A stretch of DNA of 33,984 nt from Selenomonadaceae bacterium (GCA_017446845.1 JAFSOQ010000016.1:1-33984); one strand, 5' to 3'; shown: positions 15,942 through 24,786, numbered from the stretch's first letter. Notes: generated from the letters alone by a model not told the origin. Program-made: numbers and translations.

Positions 15942-17192
15942 ATGATTCGCAAAGATTTATTTCTGCATGATTTGGCGGTCGTTGCCATTCTCAAAGATGA
16001 GGGACATTATCTCAAGGAGTGGCTGGACTATCATTTATTGGCGGGCGTCAATCATTTTTATCTTTACGACAACGACTCAACCGACAATCAAGCCGAGGTC
16101 GCTGCTCCTTACGTTAAAGCCGGACTCGTCGACTATATTCATTTTCCTGGCAAAGTTATGCAGATGCCCGCTTACAACGACGCCGTAAAAAAATTTAAAT
16201 TTCATTGCCGCTACATGGCGTTCATTGATTTGGATGAATTTATTTATCCAAAGTCTCTGCGGAGTATCGTTGAAGTTGTCGACGAAATTTTATTGCAAAA
16301 CCTCAACGCGGCAGGTTTGAAAATTAATTGGCAATGTTTCGGCTCGAACGGTCATGACAAGGCGGATTATTCTCGCGGCGTCTTGGAAAGATTTACGCGT
16401 CGCGCTCCGAATGCTTGGTTTTTGGGGACTCTTGAAAGAGTTGAGGAAGGAAACATATTTGTAAAATTTATTGCTAATCCGCGTCGCGTCGATTACATAT
16501 CAGATCCTCACAGTGCGTCTTATCTTGAAAGTTTTTATGACATAACAGAAAACGGAAAAAAATTTTTGGGCGGGGTAGTTTACCCCGTCAACACGGAAAA
16601 AATCGTTGTCAATCATTACTATTTAAAATCGCGCGAAGAATTTATGATAAAAAAAATGCCGCGTGGTTGGCCTTGTTCCGGCAAAGTTCCTTATAATCAT
16701 GAACAATTCGTATCTTATGACCGCAACGAAGTTTTTGACGACGGCATTTTAAAATATCGTGCTGCTCGCGCCGAAAATTTTTCTCTTGAAAATGACGCCG
16801 AGAAATTTAATCGTGTGATTGAAGCTTTGACGGAAACTTTATCGGATTACGCTGCGGGAAAAACGTTTTCATTGGAAACGGCTCTGACTTGCCGAGCGTT
16901 GAGCACTTACTTGCGCGAAAAATTTCCGAATGATTCTACACGTTGGAGAGTTTACGAAGAGGCATCACTTGCCGCAATTTTAAAATCTTTGTACGGAATG
17001 AATTTTACGGACGCTCGACTTTTGATTCGCGAATTGCCGATTCTTTTGAGTTTGCCTTATTCATGCGTTGAGGAAATTCGACGCGACTCCGTGAAAATTA
17101 TTTCTTGGATGAAGGACACTTGCCGTTTAAATGACGCGTGGAAAACTTTTTTCGAGTTGGATTATCTGCAAGATATTTTGAAACTTACTTGA
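15942..17192 (+). CDS. GT92/GT2-like glycosyltransferase, paralogue 2
   Basis: A 416-residue protein, clearly homologous to the product of 13494-14738 over its whole length (LFLHDLAVVAILK, FYLYDN-STDNQAEV, SIVEVVDEIL, RRAPNAW/ RRAPSDW). It uses DLDE at the metal site (AFIDLDEFIYP) where paralogue 1 has DGDE. ATG 15942 is one base after the argD stop, with GGGAG inside the end of argD. The copies have diverged in the middle (residues about 160-230), which could reflect different acceptors. This duplication around argD suggests that a GT gene was copied or inserted into the arginine operon. Confidence 0.8.
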   Translation: MIRKDLFLHDLAVVAILKDEGHYLKEWLDYHLLAGVNHFYLYDNDSTDNQAEVAAPYVKAGLVDYIHFPGKVMQMPAYNDAVKKFKFHCRYMAFIDLDEFIYPKSLRSIVEVVDEILLQNLNAAGLKINWQCFGSNGHDKADYSRGVLERFTRRAPNAWFLGTLERVEEGNIFVKFIANPRRVDYISDPHSASYLESFYDITENGKKFLGGVVYPVNTEKIVVNHYYLKSREEFMIKKMPRGWPCSGKVPYNHEQFVSYDRNEVFDDGILKYRAARAENFSLENDAEKFNRVIEALTETLSDYAAGKTFSLETALTCRALSTYLREKFPNDSTRWRVYEEASLAAILKSLYGMNFTDARLLIRELPILLSLPYSCVEEIRRDSVKIISWMKDTCRLNDAWKTFFELDYLQDILKLT

Positions 17193-17207
17193 GGAGGCTG
17201 AAAAATT

Positions 17208-18137
17208 TTGTTAAAAGGAAAAGATTTGCTTTCGATTCACGATTTGAGCACGGACGAGGTCGCCGAAATTCTCGACTGCGCGGAAAAACTTAAAGTCATG
17301 CAAAAGGCGGGCATTGAGCATAAAATTTTGGCGGGCAAAACTCTCGGCATGATTTTTGAAAAATCTTCGACGCGCACGAGAGTTTCATTTGAAGTCGGGA
17401 TATTTCAACTCGGCGGCACGGGATTATTTTTGTCGAGTAAAGATCTGCAACTCGGTCGCGGCGAACCGATTAAAGATACCGCAAGAGTTTTGGCGCGTTA
17501 TCTTGACGGAATTATGATTCGCACATTCGAGCAGGAAAAAGTTGAGGAGCTGGCAAAGTTCGCGGATATTCCCGTCATAAACGGTTTGACCGATTTATTG
17601 CACCCCTGCCAAGTTTTGACGGACTTGCTGACGATTCGCGAGCACAAAGGCAAAAATTTCCGCGCGCTCAAAATGGCTTACGTCGGCGACGGCAACAACA
17701 TGACCAATTCTTATCTTTACGGCGCGGCGAAGGTCGGCATGACTTTAACGGTTGCCACGCCCGAAAATTACAAGCCCAATCAAAAAGTTTTCGACAACGC
17801 ACTTGCCGACGCTGAAGAGACCGGCGCAAAACTTTCTTGGACGGAAAATCCTGTCGAGGCTGTCAAAGACGCCGACATTATTGCCACCGACACTTGGGCG
17901 AGCATGGGGCAAGAAGCTGAACACGACGAACGCAAGAAAATTTTCGCGCCCTATCAAGTCAATAAAAATCTTCTGCGCGGCGCGAGCAAAAATGTTATCG
18001 TCCTGCACTGTCTGCCCGCCTATCGCGGCGAAGAAATTACCGACGACGTTTTCGAGGACAACGCGCATGTCATCTTCGACGAGGCGGAAAATCGTCTGCA
18101 CACTCAAAAAGCAATTATGGCTCTGACTATGGGCTAA
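17208..18137 (+). CDS. argF: Ornithine carbamoyltransferase
   Basis: A 309-residue protein, normal length for the family. It joins ornithine and carbamoyl phosphate to make citrulline. The carbamoyl-phosphate site STRTR (54-58), HPCQ, the ornithine loop around NNMTNS, and the HCLPAYRGEEI motif are all present. TTG start with GAGGAGG upstream. It is the last gene of the long run and is followed by a strong terminator. Confidence 0.95.
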   Translation: MLKGKDLLSIHDLSTDEVAEILDCAEKLKVMQKAGIEHKILAGKTLGMIFEKSSTRTRVSFEVGIFQLGGTGLFLSSKDLQLGRGEPIKDTARVLARYLDGIMIRTFEQEKVEELAKFADIPVINGLTDLLHPCQVLTDLLTIREHKGKNFRALKMAYVGDGNNMTNSYLYGAAKVGMTLTVATPENYKPNQKVFDNALADAEETGAKLSWTENPVEAVKDADIIATDTWASMGQEAEHDERKKIFAPYQVNKNLLRGASKNVIVLHCLPAYRGEEITDDVFEDNAHVIFDEAENRLHTQKAIMALTMG

Positions 18138-18144
18138 GCAACCT

Positions 18145-18186
18145 AAAAAAAATTTATCCCCGTCACGTTGGCGGGGAATTTTTTTA
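18145..18186. terminator. Bidirectional terminator between argF and mcrC
   Basis: The stem CCCCG/CGGGG is extended by a long A-rich left side and T-rich right side (AAAAAAATTT and AATTTTTTT). It can stop both the plus-strand arginine transcript and the minus-strand mcrBC transcript, which converge here. Confidence 0.85.
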
Positions 18187-18210
18187 TTTACAGCAAGTAG
18201 CGCAAATCAT

Positions 18211-19368
18211 TCATGCTCGTTTCACTTTGAAAAGGTTCACGAAAAATATTGTGACGCTCAAATTGTCTGCAGTCGAGCGATAAGAAATACATCTTTGAAA
18301 AGTTTTAGTCATTGGACAGAGTAAAAAAACTTTTTTAGCTCCGTAACGTTTGGCATAGGCGAACATTTGATACATATCGCCTGTCGAAGGTTCAAATTTC
18401 CATTTTGTATCGAGGATGATTTTTTCGCAGGAGTTTTTATCTTCAAGCAAAATATCGGGCTTGAGTACGAATTCTCTCGACTCGTCGAACAAAAATTTTT
18501 CACGCGCTTGAATCTTAACGATAAAACGATTTGAAAAAATTTTACGCACATAATTTGCGACGTAAGCCTCGAATAATTTGTTCATGTCGAAAAGCAAAGC
18601 CGTGACGTTCATTTTGCCGACAAAGGACGTAAAACTTTCGCCCGCCAAAAATTTTTTCGTCCACGCCATAACTGCTTTGTACTCGTGATTTTGTCTGTCG
18701 ATTGTCACTTCCGAAAAATCTTTGCGATAATTAAAAGATTGCTCAACCGAATCAAAATCGGTAAGCAGACGATTTGCCAGCCGAAAATTTTTTTGGTCGC
18801 GCGTCGTGTGCAGAAGTTTTAACAGCGTCGACTTTATCAAGCGATGTTCGGGGCGGTCGATATTGTATTCGTCAAACGCGACGAAAAATTTTTCACGGTG
18901 AGCAAAATTTTTTCGGACGTGTCGACCGACGAGCAACTTGCCCTTGAAAAAATTTAAATTCTCCTCGTGCACGATATACGACGACTTCAGTCCGCGCTTG
19001 ACCAAATCCAAAATCATTTCGAGATAGACGCGGATAAAAATTTCATAGAGCGGCAAGCGTGCCGTGTCCAAGTCGGCATTGAGAAATTTTTTGCCCGAAA
19101 AGTTTTTCAGACTGCGCAACATTTTCACGACGAGTTCGCGCAGATTTTCTTCGGACGCGTCGAGTTTCGGCAGAATCTCAATTTGAAAACCGCTCGGCAA
19201 ACAAATTACGCCGACATAATTTTTTGCCTGAACATATGCGCCGCGATTCCTTTGCCAACCCAAAGTCAGATACTCGCTTGCCTCAACGAATTTGCCAAGC
19301 TCGTCGAAGTACGGGCAGCCCGATTCAAAAATTCTTTCGTATTCGCGAATGATTAAGAGTTTATCCAT
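18211..19368 (-). CDS. mcrC: McrC nuclease subunit of a type IV (McrBC) restriction system
   Basis: A 385-residue protein. The N-terminal half binds McrB. The C-terminal PD-(D/E)xK nuclease is visible as KPDILLED (Pro304, Asp305) and ILDTKWKF (Asp320, Lys322). McrC cuts DNA that McrB translocates along after recognising a modified base; this is known for the family. The ATG at 19368 overlaps the last 16 nt of mcrB, so translation is coupled. Confidence 0.9.
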   Translation of the reverse strand: MDKLLIIREYERIFESGCPYFDELGKFVEASEYLTLGWQRNRGAYVQAKNYVGVICLPSGFQIEILPKLDASEENLRELVVKMLRSLKNFSGKKFLNADLDTARLPLYEIFIRVYLEMILDLVKRGLKSSYIVHEENLNFFKGKLLVGRHVRKNFAHREKFFVAFDEYNIDRPEHRLIKSTLLKLLHTTRDQKNFRLANRLLTDFDSVEQSFNYRKDFSEVTIDRQNHEYKAVMAWTKKFLAGESFTSFVGKMNVTALLFDMNKLFEAYVANYVRKIFSNRFIVKIQAREKFLFDESREFVLKPDILLEDKNSCEKIILDTKWKFEPSTGDMYQMFAYAKRYGAKKVFLLCPMTKTFQRCISYRSTADNLSVTIFFVNLFKVKRA

Positions 19369-20771
19369 AGCTTGTAAGTTTCAACGTCCTTGAGAGCCTC
19401 ATAATTGATTCGATAAAGAAATTTTTCGTCGCCGATATTTTCGCGCGTAATGAATTTTTCGCCGAGAATATTATAAAGCGATTCGTAGTCGTCGAAAAAA
19501 TATTCTTGCAGGAGCGGAATAATTTTGTTACGAAAAACTTCGGCAATGTCGGCAAGCGTCTTGCAGTTGATAAAATATGCGTGCCCGATTGTGTGTTCGC
19601 GGTCGTAGAGCGTTTCGATTCGCGTGTTGAGTTTTTTCAACAGCTCGCGCAAATCCACACCGTCAATCGTTTCTAAAAGTTCGGGGCGCGGCATCATCTC
19701 GACAAAATTAAATCTGCGGCGCAAGGCAGTATCAAGCAAGGCGATTGAACGGTCGGCGGTGTTCATCGTGCCGAGGATATAAACATTTTTCGGGACGGTA
19801 AAATTTTCTTGCGAATAGGGCAACGTCGCAAAAATTTCCTCGCGCTTGTCGTCCTCAATCAAAGTTATCAGTTCGCCGAAAATTTTTGAGATATTCCCGC
19901 GATTTATCTCGTCGATTATAAAAACAAAATTTTCATTGCGTCCGCGTGCCTCGTCACAAAATTTTTTAAAAATGCCCGCTTTGATTTCGTAGGAAATATT
20001 TCCGTTGACGACCGTCGGCTTGATACCCTCAATAAAATCTTCGTAGCCGTAACTTTGATGAAACGTCACGAATTTTATTCTGCCATCGGCGTGAAGTTCG
20101 TCATAAACTTCTTTTATATCGGCGTAGAAACTCGAAATAAATTCCATATTGCCATTTTCAAGCTCATTAGCAATGTCTTCGTAATCACAAATTGCAACGG
20201 CGTAGGCTGCTGTCAGATAAGTTTTGCCTGTGCCGGGCGGTCCGAAAAGAATTTGATTGCGCGGAAAAATTTTAGACGGCGAATCGTTGTCGAGCGATTT
20301 TTCATTAGGCGCAACTTTTTCGTCGAGGTCAATCGGTTCATGGGTCGCCGTGTCAATCTTCATGTTAAAGAACGGGCGCAAGATATAATTTTCAAAATCC
20401 TGTTCTTCATCTTGAGGAACTTGCTTAATCGTGCTCAAAAAATTTGGCGTCCATTTTTTTCTATAAGTTTCACGATAAAATTTATCATCGGGAACAGTCA
20501 ATTTTATAATTTCGTATTTACGTTGCTCCCAACCGTTGTATTGGGTGCGCGTGCAAGGGGCGGCGGCATTGTCAATTATTTTTCCAAGCAACTGAATTCC
20601 TTGCCCATTGGTATTTCCATACGTGAGATAAAAATAATCGCCGAAATTCATTGAACGCATATTGCTTACTTGACTTTTCCCGCCGACCACAATTAATTTT
20701 TCGTTGAAAAAATAATCGTAATCCGTTTGAGCGAACAACCCCGGACCGTGACTTACTTTCCAAAATGTCAT
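19353..20771 (-). CDS. mcrB: McrB-type AAA+ GTPase with an N-terminal EVE/PUA-like module
   Basis: A 472-residue protein. Residues 1-130 form a small beta-rich domain (FWKVSHGPG ... GKSQVSNMRSMNFGDYFYL) that looks like an EVE-like sensor of modified bases, differing from the E. coli McrB DNA-binding domain. Residues 170-430 are the AAA+ motor: Walker A GPPGTGKT (177-184), Walker B FVFIIDE (282-288), the McrB signature MNTADRS (336-342) and an arginine-rich RRRF. AAGGAGG precedes the ATG by 7 nt. The module predicts which modified DNA is attacked, but the base is not knowable here. Confidence 0.9.
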   Translation of the reverse strand: MTFWKVSHGPGLFAQTDYDYFFNEKLIVVGGKSQVSNMRSMNFGDYFYLTYGNTNGQGIQLLGKIIDNAAAPCTRTQYNGWEQRKYEIIKLTVPDDKFYRETYRKKWTPNFLSTIKQVPQDEEQDFENYILRPFFNMKIDTATHEPIDLDEKVAPNEKSLDNDSPSKIFPRNQILFGPPGTGKTYLTAAYAVAICDYEDIANELENGNMEFISSFYADIKEVYDELHADGRIKFVTFHQSYGYEDFIEGIKPTVVNGNISYEIKAGIFKKFCDEARGRNENFVFIIDEINRGNISKIFGELITLIEDDKREEIFATLPYSQENFTVPKNVYILGTMNTADRSIALLDTALRRRFNFVEMMPRPELLETIDGVDLRELLKKLNTRIETLYDREHTIGHAYFINCKTLADIAEVFRNKIIPLLQEYFFDDYESLYNILGEKFITRENIGDEKFLYRINYEALKDVETYKLWINS

Positions 20772-20783
20772 AAGCTCGCCTCC

Positions 20784-21383
20784 TTAAAGTTCGACGAAAT
20801 TTTTCAAGACTTGCAAGCCGACATCGCCAGACTTTTCGGGGTGAAATTGCGTGGCGAAAATATTTTCAAACTCAATAGCGGCAGTGACTTCCTCGCCGTA
20901 GTTTGTGGTTGCCGCGATTATTTTTTTGTCGTCGGGGTCGGTGTGGTAGCTGTGGACGAAGTAAAAGTAAGGTTCGCCGCTCAAGCCCGCAAAAAGTTTC
21001 GAGTCGCCGAATTTTACCGAATTCCAACCCATGTGAGGGATTTTCAAATTGCCCGCCCGAATTTTTCTGACATGCCCGCCGAAAATTTTCAAGCCGTCGA
21101 CGCAGGGCGATTCTTCACTGCCCGCGAATAAAATTTGCATTCCGACACATATGCCCAAAATTTTTTTCCCGTCGGCAACTTCGCGCTTAATCGTCGGAAT
21201 CAAGCCGGTTGCCTCAAGATTTTTCATGCAATCGCCGAATGCCCCGACGCCGGGTAAAATAATTTTTTCTGCGCGTTTAAGGTCGTCAACCGAGCCGGAA
21301 ATTTTCACGTCGCCGCCGACATAAGCCGTCGCCTTCGCCACGCTGTAGAGATTGCCGACGCCGTAATCTACCAATATTATCAA
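20784..21383 (-). CDS. hisH: HisH-type glutamine amidotransferase
   Basis: A 199-residue class I glutamine amidotransferase with the oxyanion strand LPGVGAFG, nucleophile in GICVGMQ (Cys79) and FHPE (His181, Glu183). HisH supplies ammonia to HisF in imidazole-glycerol-phosphate synthesis. TTG 21383 is chosen: it follows GGAGGG by 7 nt and gives LIILVDYGVGNL, the normal HisH opening. The ATG at 21398 overlaps the site. hisF and other his genes are absent. The gene lies 12 nt upstream of mcrB. Some HisH homologues act with HisF-like partners in surface-sugar amidation, so its role need not be histidine synthesis. Confidence 0.85.
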   Translation of the reverse strand: MIILVDYGVGNLYSVAKATAYVGGDVKISGSVDDLKRAEKIILPGVGAFGDCMKNLEATGLIPTIKREVADGKKILGICVGMQILFAGSEESPCVDGLKIFGGHVRKIRAGNLKIPHMGWNSVKFGDSKLFAGLSGEPYFYFVHSYHTDPDDKKIIAATTNYGEEVTAAIEFENIFATQFHPEKSGDVGLQVLKNFVEL

Positions 21384-21453
21384 TTTTTGTCCCTCCATTT
21401 TATTATAAAATTTATAGCTTTGACATTAAATGCGCGCTTTGCCGTAACATGAA

Positions 21454-23412
21454 TTATTTGTTTACAGGCTTCGGCAGTGCAAGCAAAATATCTTTGGTGA
21501 CTTCGGCGGGGTCAAGATTTATATCGCAGTCGGAAATCGTCACGTCTTCCAAAATTGCGCCGGCTCTTGTCAAAATATCGTTCAAGCTCAAAAAAGTTTC
21601 GGCAGTCGTTTGCATCGCCGAATTAATTTTCTTTGTCACGTCGGTCGTGCGCGCGACAATTCTGTTGCCCATGTTCCGCGAGAAGAAATAAAATTTTTTA
21701 TCGCCGAATTCGTCGGAACTCAGAAAGCCCAAAAACATTTCGCCCGAAGAAATTTCGCCCGGCACGCAAAAAGCAATCTCGTGAGCGTCAACCAAATATT
21801 TCCTGTTAATTTCTTCCTGTGTCACGTCGGCAAGAATCAATTTGAACGGCACGCCGATAAAAGGCACACGATTAAAATAATTCAGATTGACCATAAGAAA
21901 TTCGTCTCTGAGAGATTCGCCGACAAAAAAAGCCTCCGTCGCGCCGCCGTCGTCAATCGGAGCGTCCGTCATGTCGCCCGAAAAAATTATCTTGCGGTTT
22001 TTGGTGTTGATAAAATTTTCGTCGTTGAAGTCGTTTTGCCAGCCGATATTAATTTTCTCGGAATTCAAATGCAAATCCAAATCTGTGCGCACTTCTTGAT
22101 TTTCATGAACGACGTTAAACCAGTGCACGCCGACCACGACAGAATTTTTTTCAAAAGTGTAGGACGAGCCGTAAGGAATATTGCCGACAAATTTTTTCTC
22201 GCTGACGGGCACGGCATAGTTAAAGCGTTCGGGAATGTAAATCCTTTTGCCGTCGACGTTCGGTCTGATGTCCTCAACAATCGAATTGATAATCACGTCG
22301 AGAATTTTTTGAACGTCGAACTTTAAATTGCCGCGATAATCATCGGCGAAAATTTTTCCGTTGCGAATGTTGTAGATTATGTTTTCGGGCGCGGCATTGC
22401 GATAAAGTATTGCATTGGCGAGCGAAACTTTCCTGAAGGTCGTAATTTTGTCGAGTTCACGTTTAAGCTGTTCGAGATTAATTTTTTCGGCGGAAGTCAC
22501 CTGCTCCAAAAATTTCGGCGTAACGGGCTTGTGATAACGTTCGGCAAGTTTACGCATTTTATTTATCGTGCCGCGCAGATAATCGGAATTCGGCTTGAAC
22601 GCCAACCAAAGCGGTTTAAATCTGTGGAAAATGCTCGCCAATTTTTTTATGCCGTTTTGTTCGATGTACTGCGCAAAATATTCGTCAAAACTTTTTCCGC
22701 AGCTTTTTACGGCGGAAAAGGTTTCTTTACTTTTTATCAGCAAAGTGGAGCCGGTCGCAACGTAAATCATGTAGCGCAGGAATTGTACGGGGTCTTCGGG
22801 CAAAATGTTCAGCAACTCGCACAGACGGATTGCAAATTCTTTGTTCGGCACGTCGTCAATTTTAAATTCAATGTCGAGAAACTTCACAACAGCAACGAGG
22901 TCATTTACAGTTTCTTCAGCGAGAGCCGCGCCCGATTGAATAAGATTATTCACGCGAATTTTTATTTCGGCGGCGTCGATTGTGTCAATGACGGTAATTT
23001 TCACGGGTTTGGCGTCTTCGGGCAATTCCAAAGCGTCGTTGGGAATGTAAACAAGTTCACGCTCGAAAATGCCGAAACTTTCCATGCCGTAAGTTGACAT
23101 GTAGTGGAGGAGCTTATTGACCAAAATTTTTTGCGGCGTGCTGTTGGCGACCGTCTCAAAAGATTTATAAAAGCCGCGATTCAATTCAAAAATATCGTAG
23201 CCGAAATTTTTTTTGATGAATTCGCGAATTTTTTTATCGGCGACGCAGGGACAAACTTTGAAAGCTCTTTCCGTGACGAAAAATCCCCGCGCCAAATTTC
23301 GTTCGTTGTCAAGCGTGTACGGCGGAAAATTTTCGTTCGCGAGATTCGGCACGGCTTTAAACAAATTCAAAACCGCTTTGACAAAGTTTAAAATTTTTAC
23401 GTCAGTTTTCAT
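21454..23412 (-). CDS. Large protein with a TerD-like segment, function unknown
   Basis: A 652-residue protein. The N-terminal 380 residues are helical with no motif I recognise. Residues about 400-500 contain VVVGVHWFNVVHENQEVRTD followed by LDLHL, IGWQNDF, IIFSGDMTDAP and GGATEAFFV. This resembles the calcium-binding TerD-type beta sandwich, in which DLDL-type strands and SGD-T-APxGG loops occur. It may belong with the MXAN_6230/SCO0854-type family, but I hold that weakly. ATG 23412 is chosen because GGAGG is 7 nt upstream. It lies 70 nt upstream of hisH on the same strand, so it may be part of the mcrBC unit. Confidence 0.55.
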   Translation of the reverse strand: MKTDVKILNFVKAVLNLFKAVPNLANENFPPYTLDNERNLARGFFVTERAFKVCPCVADKKIREFIKKNFGYDIFELNRGFYKSFETVANSTPQKILVNKLLHYMSTYGMESFGIFERELVYIPNDALELPEDAKPVKITVIDTIDAAEIKIRVNNLIQSGAALAEETVNDLVAVVKFLDIEFKIDDVPNKEFAIRLCELLNILPEDPVQFLRYMIYVATGSTLLIKSKETFSAVKSCGKSFDEYFAQYIEQNGIKKLASIFHRFKPLWLAFKPNSDYLRGTINKMRKLAERYHKPVTPKFLEQVTSAEKINLEQLKRELDKITTFRKVSLANAILYRNAAPENIIYNIRNGKIFADDYRGNLKFDVQKILDVIINSIVEDIRPNVDGKRIYIPERFNYAVPVSEKKFVGNIPYGSSYTFEKNSVVVGVHWFNVVHENQEVRTDLDLHLNSEKINIGWQNDFNDENFINTKNRKIIFSGDMTDAPIDDGGATEAFFVGESLRDEFLMVNLNYFNRVPFIGVPFKLILADVTQEEINRKYLVDAHEIAFCVPGEISSGEMFLGFLSSDEFGDKKFYFFSRNMGNRIVARTTDVTKKINSAMQTTAETFLSLNDILTRAGAILEDVTISDCDINLDPAEVTKDILLALPKPVNK

Positions 23413-23430
23413 GCGGGAACCTCCTAAATC

Positions 23431-23460
23431 AAACAAGGACGGTCGAGACCGCCCCTGTTT
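23431..23460 (-). repeat. Hairpin just upstream of the TerD-like gene's ribosome-binding site
   Basis: On the minus strand, arms AAACAGGGGCGGT and ACCGTCCTTGTTT (13 pairs including two G-U) enclose loop CTCG, ending 6 nt before GGAGG. The G-U pairs show the structure is meant for the minus-strand RNA. It may attenuate or control translation. The T-tract is too short for a normal terminator. Confidence 0.6.
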
Positions 23461-23465
23461 TGTCG

Positions 23466-23540
23466 GCGGGAAGTAAGCACCAACGCCCGAAGGCGGATTT
23501 TCATTAAAAACAGGAACTTCCTTTGCCGAAAAGATTTTTA
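23466..23540 (+). repeat. Dispersed intergenic repeat, copy 2 (related to 1728-1830)
   Basis: The spacer has GCGGGAAGT, AAAACAGG and CTTTGCCG in the same order as the minus strand of 1728-1830, with divergent filler. It has no coding capacity. The rest of the spacer, 23541-23606, shows nothing recognisable. Confidence 0.35.
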
Positions 23541-23606
23541 TTCCGAAAACAAATTTCTAACTGATGAACACGCTAAAAATAACACAAGCAAAAATTTCTG
23601 TCAACG

Positions 23607-23996
23607 TCAACGACGGCGAGCTTTGTACGGAGTAAGCTCTTCAAGTTTCATGACTTTGGTATTGCCTTTCAAGTCCGCCAAAATAATTTCTTGCACGTTG
23701 AATTCAAGCAAAAACTTATGACCGAGTTCGTCGGGCATGTAAGTTCCGTCAATGTCAGCGACAATCGAAATGGCATCGAATTCGCGTTTGCCCTCGGAAA
23801 TTGCCTTTGCCATTACGACAACTTCGGCAGGCAATTTGTATTCGGGGACAACGCTGTCAATCGCGCAGCCGCTGTAAAGAGTTCCGTCCGCCGCCAAAAG
23901 GCACGCGCCCGTTGCAATGGAGCCGTGCTCGACGTAAGCATTGCGCATTGCGTCAATCGCCGTCCGAACAATCGTATCAATAATATCGTAATTCAT
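23607..23996 (-). CDS. Cytidine deaminase homologue lacking the zinc ligands
   Basis: A 129-residue protein, the size of a homotetrameric cytidine deaminase. The pattern ATGACLLAADGTLYSGCAID and the helix AKAISEG align with the cytidine deaminase substrate site. The zinc motif CAE of true enzymes is here PAE (Pro56, Glu58), and PCxxC is PDELG (Asp89, Gly92). All three zinc-binding positions are changed while the catalytic Glu and the fold residues remain. The protein is therefore probably a non-catalytic paralogue or has a new activity. GGAGG lies 7 nt before the ATG. A functional-looking deaminase of another family (comEB) is at 32918. Confidence 0.75.
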   Translation of the reverse strand: MNYDIIDTIVRTAIDAMRNAYVEHGSIATGACLLAADGTLYSGCAIDSVVPEYKLPAEVVVMAKAISEGKREFDAISIVADIDGTYMPDELGHKFLLEFNVQEIILADLKGNTKVMKLEELTPYKARRR

Positions 23997-24018
23997 CTGA
24001 AAACCTCCTTTTTATCAG

Positions 24019-24060
24019 TTAGGAGTTAGGAATTAGGAGTTTTTCCAGTTCCCAGTTCCT
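24019..24060 (+). repeat. Heptanucleotide array C
   Basis: TTAGGAG, TTAGGAA and TTAGGAG (24019-24039) are followed by a T-rich linker and AGTTCCC, AGTTCCT and TAACTC, a partial complement. The array lies between the mgtC stop codon and the ribosome-binding site of the cytidine deaminase homologue. Confidence 0.75.
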
Positions 24061-24725
24061 TAACTCACGTCGACGCTGATAACGCCGTCAATCCTCTTAA
24101 CCGCGTCCAAGACAATTACATTTTTCAACGCGCGGTGATTGTAAACTTCCATTTCAATTATCAGCGTATCGTTCGAGTCGTCAGCCTCTTTAACTTTAAC
24201 GTCGCGAATCTTCAACTGCAAATCGTCAATGCAAGAGCTAATGTTCATGAGTTGCCCCGGTTTATCTTTGGTGTAAATCGTGATGAGTAAATTTTTTTCG
24301 TGCATGACCCATTCATCAATACGCGATAAAGTGCCGAGCGTCGCAAAAATTAAAGCCGTGGTGAACAGCGCACCCGAATAATAGCCCGCGCCGACTGCCA
24401 AGCCTACGCCCGACACTACCCAAAGACAAGCCGCCGTCGTCAAGCCCGTGACGGTTAAGCCTTCCTTCATGATTGCGCCCGCGCCGAGAAAACCTATGCC
24501 GCTGACAACTTGCGCCGCCAAACGTGCGGGGTCGGCATTCGTGCGCCCTTCGACGTTAAAATAAAGTGCCTCACTCAAAACCATAATCAAGCACGAGCCG
24601 AGGCAGACGAGAACATTTGTGCGAAGTCCCGCCGATTTTCTGCGACTTTGCCGCTCGTAGCCGATTATGCCGCCCAACACGCAAGATAAAGCTAATCTCA
24701 AAAATAATTCCCACTCTGAAACCAA
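24060..24725 (-). CDS. mgtC: MgtC/SapB-family membrane protein with C-terminal ACT-like domain
   Basis: A 221-residue protein. Four or five hydrophobic segments (about 6-130) include the family signature GGIIGYERQSRRKSAGLRTN and GFLGAGAI. Residues 145-221 resemble an ACT-like regulatory domain (LLITIYTKDKPGQLMNISSC). MgtC proteins act in magnesium-limited survival and inhibit F-type ATPase in some pathogens; the role here is unproven. TTG 24725 is preferred because GAAGGTG ends 5 nt upstream and the protein then opens MVSEWELFLRL as usual. A TTG at 24743 would add six residues. Confidence 0.85.
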   Translation of the reverse strand: MVSEWELFLRLALSCVLGGIIGYERQSRRKSAGLRTNVLVCLGSCLIMVLSEALYFNVEGRTNADPARLAAQVVSGIGFLGAGAIMKEGLTVTGLTTAACLWVVSGVGLAVGAGYYSGALFTTALIFATLGTLSRIDEWVMHEKNLLITIYTKDKPGQLMNISSCIDDLQLKIRDVKVKEADDSNDTLIIEMEVYNHRALKNVIVLDAVKRIDGVISVDVS

Positions 24726-24786
24726 ATCTGCACCTTCTGTCAATCAGGAAGTTTTTTTCTTGATTCCCAATTCTTCTCTGTCACTC

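Noticed and set aside
20784..21383. PdxT (pyridoxal synthase glutaminase) as an alternative to HisH
   Set aside because: The opening VDYGVGNL and GICVGMQ context fit HisH better, and no pdxS is adjacent.
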